This document shows positions 23,700 through 29,200 of a stretch of DNA of 31,974 nt, piece by piece (position 1 is the stretch's first letter; each line of letters opens with the position of its first letter). The notes beneath the pieces are model-generated. The model was not told the origin of the DNA and searched no databases. It saw nothing but the letters and a program-made list of their open reading frames with translations. This DNA is from CAZRWH01 sp964603905 (GTDB lineage Bacteria; Patescibacteriota; Gracilibacteria; UBA1369; UBA12470). The stretch spans positions 1-31,974 of the forward strand of contig CAZRWH010000013.1 of NCBI GenBank assembly GCA_964603905.1, read 5' to 3'. Position numbers and translations under genes: made by a program.

Positions 23700-24990
23700 T
23701 CATCTGATCCCGATTCGGCCCCACTCCAATGAAAGTCACAGGAACTCCCATGATTTCTTCGATACGGCGAACGTATTTCTGAGCGTTCTCAGGAAGATCA
23801 TTGAATGTTTTCGCGCCTGTGATGTCCTCTGTCCAGCCCGGCATTTCTTCGTATTCAACTTCGCATTTTTCAACGATGTCGAGATCGGCAGGGAATGAGT
23901 TGTATACAGTGTCGCCATCTCGGTAGGAAACTCCGATTCGGACAACCTCGAGACCGGTCATGACATCCAGTTTTGTAAGGTTGATGCCGGTGTATCCGTT
24001 TAGACGAGCTGAATATTTAGCGACAACTCCGTCAAACCATCCACAACGCCGTGGACGACCTGTAGTTGATCCGTATTCACCACCTTTTTCTCGTAAGTGG
24101 ATGCCAAGTTCATCATGAAGCTCTGTAGGGAATGGCCCAGCTCCTACACGGGTGGTATAGGCTTTCATTATTCCTGTTAGGCTGGTCATGTGGCAGTTTG
24201 GAATTCCGGTTCCGGTTCCAAGCCCTCCAACCATTGGATTTGAACTTGTTACAAAAGGATAAGTTCCGTGGTCGATGTCTAGCATCAGCCCGTTTGCTCC
24301 TTCGAAAACGATAGATTTCCCCGCTTCTAATTCTTCATGTAGGTACTCGAAAGTGTCTTTGATCATTGGAACGATTCGGTCGCGAATCGATCTGTAATAT
24401 TCGATGTCTTTTTCAACGTCGTATTCAAATCCATACATTTTTTGTAGTTTTGCAACGTTTGCTCGTAATTTTGTCTCAAAATCCTCTTGAACCAAGAAAT
24501 CACAAGCACGAATACCGCGACGAGAGATCTTGTCAGCGTAACAAGGTCCAATACCACGTTTAGTAGTTCCAACTTTCTTTTCTCCTTTGCTATCTTCTTG
24601 CATGCCATCAATGACTTTGTGGTAATCAAAAAGCAGATGAACACGATCAGAAAGAAGAATTCTTCCCTCCGTCTTGATCCCAGCATCTTTCAGTACGTCA
24701 ATCTCCTCAAGAAGGGTGGGTAGGTGAACAACAACACCGTTTCCAATAACACAAATGGGGTCGTCATGTAGCGCGCCAGATGGAAGTAAGTGGAAGATAA
24801 ATTTCTTAGCATCTCCACCATCAGGATCCGGTACGTAAACTGTGTGTCCAGCGTTCGCACCACCTGTTCCACGAGCGATAATGTCATACTCTTCAGCAAT
24901 AATATCAACAAGTTTTCCTTTGCCTTCATCTCCCCATTGGCCACCAATAACGGCAGTAACTTTTCCAAGTTTGCTGAGCAGTGTTGTCAT
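23686..24990 (-). CDS. purA: Adenylosuccinate synthetase
   Basis: Joins IMP and aspartate with GTP to make adenylosuccinate, the first AMP-specific step. 434 aa, the normal length. The N-terminal GGQWGDEGKGKLVD P-loop and GTGGANAGHT are intact. IMP-binding KRGIGPCY and the active-site segment TTGRPRRCGWFD follow, then GVGPNRDQM at the end. The last four residues ISSW come from a CTACAA array read in reverse, so the gene end has been overwritten or extended by the repeat. It is divergent from purC with 86 nt between starts, so control could be shared. The leader TTTAAATTAAAAAAC has no Shine-Dalgarno. Confidence 0.97.
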   Translation of the reverse strand: MTTLLSKLGKVTAVIGGQWGDEGKGKLVDIIAEEYDIIARGTGGANAGHTVYVPDPDGGDAKKFIFHLLPSGALHDDPICVIGNGVVVHLPTLLEEIDVLKDAGIKTEGRILLSDRVHLLFDYHKVIDGMQEDSKGEKKVGTTKRGIGPCYADKISRRGIRACDFLVQEDFETKLRANVAKLQKMYGFEYDVEKDIEYYRSIRDRIVPMIKDTFEYLHEELEAGKSIVFEGANGLMLDIDHGTYPFVTSSNPMVGGLGTGTGIPNCHMTSLTGIMKAYTTRVGAGPFPTELHDELGIHLREKGGEYGSTTGRPRRCGWFDGVVAKYSARLNGYTGINLTKLDVMTGLEVVRIGVSYRDGDTVYNSFPADLDIVEKCEVEYEEMPGWTEDITGAKTFNDLPENAQKYVRRIEEIMGVPVTFIGVGPNRDQMISSW

Positions 24991-25076
24991 GTTTTTTAAT
25001 TTAAAAAATTATTCTCTTCAAAAATATCACCGCCCTTGTTAAAATAAAACCCGAAAATAGATCTTAACCTCAAAAA

Positions 25077-26045
25077 ATGCTCACAGACCAACAGATCGCC
25101 GATCAAATCCAACAATGCTTGACCGGCACCAATTTTGAAAACCTCGGACACAGATACGAAGGTAAAGTTCGAGACAACTATACAAAAGACGGGAAGAGAA
25201 TCCTTGTCACAACAGATAGACTTTCGGCTTTTGACCGAATCATTACTCTAATCCCATTCAAAGGCCAAGTTTTGAATGCACTTTCTAAGTACTGGTTCGA
25301 CGTAACAAAAGACATCGTCGGAAATCACATCATCGAAATCCCTGATCCAAATGTTGTTGTTGCAGAAGAATGCAAGCCTCTCGCAGTCGAGATGGTTGTT
25401 CGTGGATACATCACTGGAACAACAAGCACTTCTGCTTGGACTCATTACAAAAACGGAGTTCGCAACTTCTGCGGGAATGAACTTCCAGAAGGTCTGCAAA
25501 AAGACCAAAAACTTCCTGAGCCAATACTAACTCCTTCTACAAAAGCTGCCCACGGTGATCACGACGAATCTGTCGCACCTGAGGTTCTTATCGAAAGGGG
25601 AGCTGTTACTCAAGAAGAATGGGAGCACCTAGCAGATGTTTCACTTAAGCTTTTCAAGCTTGGGCAAGAGACAGCAGCTAAGCAAGGTATTATATTAGTA
25701 GATACAAAGTACGAATTCGGTCGCAACAGCAAAGGTGAGATCGTTCTAATCGACGAAATCCACACTCCGGACTCATCACGTTTCTGGATTGCAGATACGT
25801 ACCAAGAACACTTTGAAAAAGGAGAAGACCAAGACAATATCAACAAAGAGTTCCTACGTCTATGGCTTGCAAACGAAGGATTCACAGGAGACGGAGAAGT
25901 CCCTGCAATTCCAGACGACATCAAGGTCGCAACAGCCAAGAAATACATCGAAGCTTATGAGCTAATCACAGGACAACAGTTCGAAGGTGTAACTGGAGAC
26001 CCAATGCCAAGGGTTGAGGCGAACCTTGCTAAGTACATGAGCTAG
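25077..26045 (+). CDS. purC: SAICAR synthetase (long, yeast Ade1-like type)
   Basis: Couples CAIR and aspartate to SAICAR with ATP. 322 aa, longer than the ~240-aa E. coli type and like yeast Ade1. Motifs are GKVRDNY, TTDRLSAFD, VEMVVRGYITGTTS, LTPSTKAAHGDHDE, DTKYEFG and IDEIHTPDSSRFW. First gene of a purC-purE-purB cluster in pathway order, divergent from purA. The stop TAG (26043-26045) touches a heptad array shared in words with the one before the HIT gene. The leader CTTAACCTCAAAAA lacks a Shine-Dalgarno. No clear promoter is seen; TTGTTA with TAGATC near 25040-25065 is weak. Confidence 0.96.
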   Translation: MLTDQQIADQIQQCLTGTNFENLGHRYEGKVRDNYTKDGKRILVTTDRLSAFDRIITLIPFKGQVLNALSKYWFDVTKDIVGNHIIEIPDPNVVVAEECKPLAVEMVVRGYITGTTSTSAWTHYKNGVRNFCGNELPEGLQKDQKLPEPILTPSTKAAHGDHDESVAPEVLIERGAVTQEEWEHLADVSLKLFKLGQETAAKQGIILVDTKYEFGRNSKGEIVLIDEIHTPDSSRFWIADTYQEHFEKGEDQDNINKEFLRLWLANEGFTGDGEVPAIPDDIKVATAKKYIEAYELITGQQFEGVTGDPMPRVEANLAKYMS

Positions 26046-26128
26046 GCATATGACCTAAGACATATGAAAAACCGTCCCGCTGAAAGGGACTCCAATACTA
26101 CAACTACCACAACTAACTACAACTACCA
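26045..26128 (+). repeat. purC-purE spacer: heptads, hairpin, CTACAA array
   Basis: Three elements fill the spacer. Heptads of GACATAT type occupy 26045-26072, a hairpin GTCCC/GGGAC lies at 26074-26090, and a CTACAA/CTACCA array runs from 26098 to 26128 and abuts the purE ATG. Confidence 0.8.
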
Positions 26129-26584
26129 ATGAAGACAATCCTAATTATGGGTTCTGCAAGTGACAAAGATCACGCAGCAAAAATCACATCAAAACTAGAC
26201 GAATACGGAGTTGCTCACGAGCAGCACGTTGCATCAGCTCACAAAGTTCCAGAAAAAGTTCTAGCTGTTTTGCAAGCAAACGAATCAAGCGATGAAGCTA
26301 TCTGTTACATCACAATCGCAGGTCGCTCAAATGCACTCAGCGGATTCGTATCGGCAAACACAGCTTACCCTGTGATCGCTTGCCCTCCATTTGGAACAAA
26401 AGAAGATTTCATCATCAATATCAACTCAACACTTGTAATGCCATCGAGCACACCAGCTCTTACAGTGATCGATGCAGGTAATGCAGCTCTTGCAGCAGCA
26501 AGAATACTTGGTTTGTCTGACGCAGACCTTCTTGCAAAAAACCGCAAGTACATTGAGGATGTAAAGGCGTCGTTCAACGGCTAA
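26129..26584 (+). CDS. purE: AIR carboxylase, class II PurE
   Basis: 151 aa. MGSASDKDHAAKI (residues 7-19) is the phosphate-binding start. SAHKVP and AGRSNALSGFVSANTAYPVI with CPPFGTKEDF follow class II PurE, the type found in animal PAICS and in Treponema. Class I enzymes have SAHRTP and GxAHLPG-type motifs instead. Class II enzymes carboxylate AIR directly with CO2 to give CAIR and need no PurK. I see no purK here. The CTACAA array abutting the ATG fixes the start. It sits between purC and purB, the enzymes that consume its product line. Confidence 0.9.
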   Translation: MKTILIMGSASDKDHAAKITSKLDEYGVAHEQHVASAHKVPEKVLAVLQANESSDEAICYITIAGRSNALSGFVSANTAYPVIACPPFGTKEDFIININSTLVMPSSTPALTVIDAGNAALAAARILGLSDADLLAKNRKYIEDVKASFNG

Positions 26585-26592
26585 TTCCTAGC

Positions 26593-26662
26593 CTGCGCGT
26601 TTATCCTCGCTTGCGGGGGCAGCGTACCAACGCTACAACTACCACTATAACTACAAATACCT
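26593..26662 (+). repeat. purE-purB spacer: TTTATCC word, hairpin, CTACAA array
   Basis: TTTATCC (26600-26606), flanked by GCG-containing words, recalls the arrays at 1614 and 17444. A small hairpin AGCGT/ACGCT (26621-26634) and CTACAA-type units (26633-26662) follow and abut the purB ATG. Confidence 0.7.
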
Positions 26663-28012
26663 ATGCTAACCGCGATTTCCCCATTAGACGGCCGATATGG
26701 CTCGAAGCTTGACGATCTCCGAGAATATTTCTCAGAGGCTGCGTTAATCAAAGCTAGAATTTTCGTTGAAACAGAGTGGCTTGGATTCCTTTGTAATGGC
26801 GTAAAGCTTGAAGGAACACGTCCACTAACTGAAGAGGAACAAAAAACACTTGCAGCCCTTTCTGACGGATTTGACGAGGCAGCTTTAGCTCGATATCAAC
26901 GGGTAAAAGAAATCGAAAAAACAACAAACCACGACGTTAAAGCGGTTGAGTATTTGATAAAAGAAAACATGAAAGGGACTTCGATGGAAGACCTAATGGA
27001 ATTCGTGCACTTCGCATGTACATCCGAGGACATAACAAATCTTTCGTACTCACTTTTGATGAAGCATGCGCTAGTGAACCTCGCGATTCCATATCTAGAA
27101 AAAATGCAGGCGAAAATCGAAGAACTTGCGGAAAGCTACAGAACGATTCCGATGCTTTCACACACACACGGACAACCTGCTAGTCCAACAACAGTAGGTA
27201 AGGAGTTTAAGAACTTTGCAAAAAGGCTTGAGCGCCAAATCGGACTCCTCAAGAAACAAGAGCATTTCGGTAAAATTAATGGAGCGACAGGTAACTACAA
27301 TGCACATACATCTGCATATCCTGAGCTAGACTGGACAGAAGTAACAGAAGGATTCCTTGAGAGACTTGGACTTACTCCAAACATGTACACAAACCAAATC
27401 GAACCACACGATTATCTCGCAGAGATTTTCCATAACATGATTCGAATAAACACAATCATCCTAGACATGGATCGCGACATTTGGATGTACATCGGAAAAG
27501 GATACTTCAAACAAAAGGTGGTTGCAGGAGAAATCGGGTCATCAACAATGCCACACAAGGTAAACCCAATCGACTTCGAAAACTCAGAAGGAAACATCGG
27601 ACTCGCAAACGCGGTAATGAGCCACATGGCACAAAAACTACCAGCATCACGAATGCAACGAGACTTAACAGACTCAACAGTACTTCGAAACATGGGGGTC
27701 GGAATAGGATACAGTGCACTCGCATGTATCAGCACGATGAAAGGCCTCGGGAAGCTCGAAATCAACGAAGAACGCCTAGCCGAAGACCTAGACAAAAACT
27801 GGGAAGTTCTCGCTGAACCAATCCAAACAGTAATGCGTAAATACAAGATCGAAGGCGCATACGAAAAACTCAAAGAACTAACCCGCGGAAAGAAGCTCGA
27901 CCAAGCTAAACTTGTAGAATTCATCGATACTCTCGAAATTCCAGAAGACGACAAAGCCCGTCTGAAGGAAATGACACCAGCGAGTTACATTGGAGTGGCG
28001 GATAAGTTGTAG
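26663..28012 (+). CDS. purB: Adenylosuccinate lyase
   Basis: Cleaves SAICAR to AICAR and adenylosuccinate to AMP, releasing fumarate. 449 aa, of the E. coli-like type starting LTAISPLDGRYG. The motifs TTNHDVKAVEY, FACTSEDITNLSYS and SHTHGQPASPTTVGKE are present. The signature loop is GSSTMPHKVNPIDFENSEGN, with the catalytic Ser in it. NWEVLAEPIQTVMR and TPASYIG are near the C-terminus. Last gene of the purC-purE-purB cluster. The start is fixed by family alignment and the abutting CTACAA array. Confidence 0.97.
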   Translation: MLTAISPLDGRYGSKLDDLREYFSEAALIKARIFVETEWLGFLCNGVKLEGTRPLTEEEQKTLAALSDGFDEAALARYQRVKEIEKTTNHDVKAVEYLIKENMKGTSMEDLMEFVHFACTSEDITNLSYSLLMKHALVNLAIPYLEKMQAKIEELAESYRTIPMLSHTHGQPASPTTVGKEFKNFAKRLERQIGLLKKQEHFGKINGATGNYNAHTSAYPELDWTEVTEGFLERLGLTPNMYTNQIEPHDYLAEIFHNMIRINTIILDMDRDIWMYIGKGYFKQKVVAGEIGSSTMPHKVNPIDFENSEGNIGLANAVMSHMAQKLPASRMQRDLTDSTVLRNMGVGIGYSALACISTMKGLGKLEINEERLAEDLDKNWEVLAEPIQTVMRKYKIEGAYEKLKELTRGKKLDQAKLVEFIDTLEIPEDDKARLKEMTPASYIGVADKL

Positions 28013-28052
28013 ACACAACAACAATCCCCGATTATTCGCAAGCAGAGATCTT

Positions 28053-28081
28053 TTGCTAACCGGTTTTGCTGTGCTTATAAT
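28053..28081 (+). promoter_or_regulatory. Promoter of the two small orphans after purB
   Basis: TTGCTA (28053-28058), 17-nt spacer and a perfect TATAAT (28076-28081). The leader is about 20 nt. Confidence 0.65.
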
Positions 28082-28108
28082 TAATTCTGAAATTTAATCA
28101 AAACCAAT

Positions 28109-28510
28109 ATGCCAGAACAATTGACCGGGGAAAATATTTTTCATGACAACTGGAGAGAAGTAGTAAAAATGGACAAAGGTCTTCGTGGAGTTGTAAGGCC
28201 AGGGCGTTGGGCAGACGTCATAGCAAAAGCGCTTCGTGAAGTGCCTGAAGAGACAAGAGACTCAGAAGTCGCCAGAGTCATGGAAGAGCTAAAAGAAGTG
28301 CAGAAAGGGATAGGAGAGGAGGTACGCATTTTAGTACTTGGAGGGGGTAACATTGAACGGATATCAAAATGGATCGAAACAACCGCAAGAAGAATACTTG
28401 CAGGTGAAATAGAGTCGGGTAGAGACGAATTCGTTAGGCAGTGGGCTGAGTATGAGGATAGGAAATTAGAAGAAGGACTAGAGGAATTGCGTAGAAGAAG
28501 AGAGGAATAA
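28109..28510 (+). CDS. Orphan 133-aa charged protein
   Basis: No family recognised. A mixed N-terminal part (NWREVVKMDKGLRGVVRPGR) precedes helices rich in Glu and Arg. A short hydrophobic strand and Gly-turn (VRILVLGGGN) lies at about 72-81, and the C-terminus is very charged (RKLEEGLEELRRRREE). The GGG turn recalls nucleotide-binding loops but no motif follows. It has its own promoter and is followed after 24 nt by a second orphan. Style and codon choice (AGA/AGG, ATA) match the 13247-15623 cluster. Confidence 0.6.
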   Translation: MPEQLTGENIFHDNWREVVKMDKGLRGVVRPGRWADVIAKALREVPEETRDSEVARVMEELKEVQKGIGEEVRILVLGGGNIERISKWIETTARRILAGEIESGRDEFVRQWAEYEDRKLEEGLEELRRRREE

Positions 28511-28534
28511 AAACAACAATTTAACAGTTTAAAA

Positions 28535-28822
28535 ATGAAACCATTAGAAAGAGCAGAAGAGGACACCATCGACCTAACAGCATCAGGCGAAGTTATGAAG
28601 CGATTGCTTAGGGAACTAGGGATTGAAAGATGGATGATAGTAACAAATGTCGGGAGGATTAACCATCATGCAGAGACGGTAACGATAGAGTTTTTTGATA
28701 GGCGCGGAGAAACCGAAAGAATTGCACATGAATTAAGAGAACGTGAGTATTTAACTATGGAGGTAAATGGGTGCATGGGGTTTGATATGCCAATAGATGA
28801 GTACATCAGATTAAGTGCATAG
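28535..28822 (+). CDS. Orphan 95-aa protein
   Basis: No family recognised. It begins with an acidic helix (LERAEEDTIDLTASGEVM). Beta-like strands follow (ERWMIVTNVGRI, ETVTIEFFDRRGE), then a helix and the end LTMEVNGCMGFDMP. The compact alpha/beta pattern suggests a folded single domain. The leader CAATTTAACAGTTTAAAA is the A/T-rich kind seen across the window. It is cotranscribed with the 133-aa gene. No terminator is evident before the ileS leader. Confidence 0.6.
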   Translation: MKPLERAEEDTIDLTASGEVMKRLLRELGIERWMIVTNVGRINHHAETVTIEFFDRRGETERIAHELREREYLTMEVNGCMGFDMPIDEYIRLSA

Positions 28823-28834
28823 TCTGCAAATAGA

Positions 28835-28863
28835 TTGCTATCAGGGAAAGGCTTTGTTAAAAT
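28835..28863 (+). promoter_or_regulatory. ileS leader promoter
   Basis: TTGCTA (28835-28840), 17-nt spacer, -10 TAAAAT (28858-28863). The transcript would start near 28870. Confidence 0.65.
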
Positions 28864-28869
28864 CAATAA

Positions 28870-29093
28870 CGTCTTTCACATACCTATACAAATGCGCTTG
28901 AAGGTGGCGATCACCACCTGAAGACTCCGTACTAGTACGGATCGCGCAGGAGAAAGAAATTCAGATTCTTGCCCCGGGGCAACCTGAAGACTAGACTCTC
29001 TCGGAAACAAAATTCCGTAACCAAATGTAACGAAGCCAATAACTCGAGGTGGTACCGTCCCGCACAAACGGGGCCCTTGATACCGTCTTTTTT
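28870..29093 (+). promoter_or_regulatory. T-box leader controlling ileS
   Basis: A tRNA-Ile-sensing transcription attenuator. Stem I is closed by GCGC near 28894 and GCGC at 28944-28947. It contains the hairpins GGTGG/CCACC and CCGTAC/GTACGG. ATC at 28941-28943, just before the closing strand, is the likely isoleucine specifier codon. Further hairpins are TTGCCCC/GGGGCAA (28969-28982) and CGGAA/TTCCG. The T-box core GAGGTGGTACCG is at 29046-29057; its UGGU (29050-29053) can pair with tRNA ACCA. The same strand can instead pair with GATACCGTC (29079-29087), which precedes six T, as a terminator. Uncharged tRNA-Ile would favour read-through. This is classic T-box logic. Confidence 0.85.
29048..29093 (+). 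terminator. T-box terminator
   Basis: GGTGGTACC (29048-29056) pairs with GATACCGTC (29079-29087) at eight of nine positions, counting GU pairs. An inner CCCG/CGGG stem is present and six T follow (29088-29093). It is mutually exclusive with tRNA binding to the T-box. Confidence 0.75.
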
Positions 29094-29112
29094 GTGAATA
29101 CAGATTTGCTAC

Positions 29113-29196
29113 TCGCGACCTACAACCCTCGACTCGCGACCCGCGACTGGCGACCAATCACTACCAACTAAAAACTAAACAACTACTAACTACAAT
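29113..29196 (+). repeat. Twelve-unit heptad array before ileS
   Basis: From 29113, twelve 7-nt units run in one phase. Early units are of TCGCGAC type (29113, 29134, 29141, 29148). Later ones grade into TACCAAC and CTACTAA forms, ending four A before the ATG. It links the heptad and CTACAA families. Confidence 0.8.
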
Positions 29197-29200
29197 AAAA

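Noticed and set aside
29113..29196. CRISPR array
   Set aside because: The units are 7 nt and contiguous with no spacers. They are tandem heptads, and no cas gene is present.
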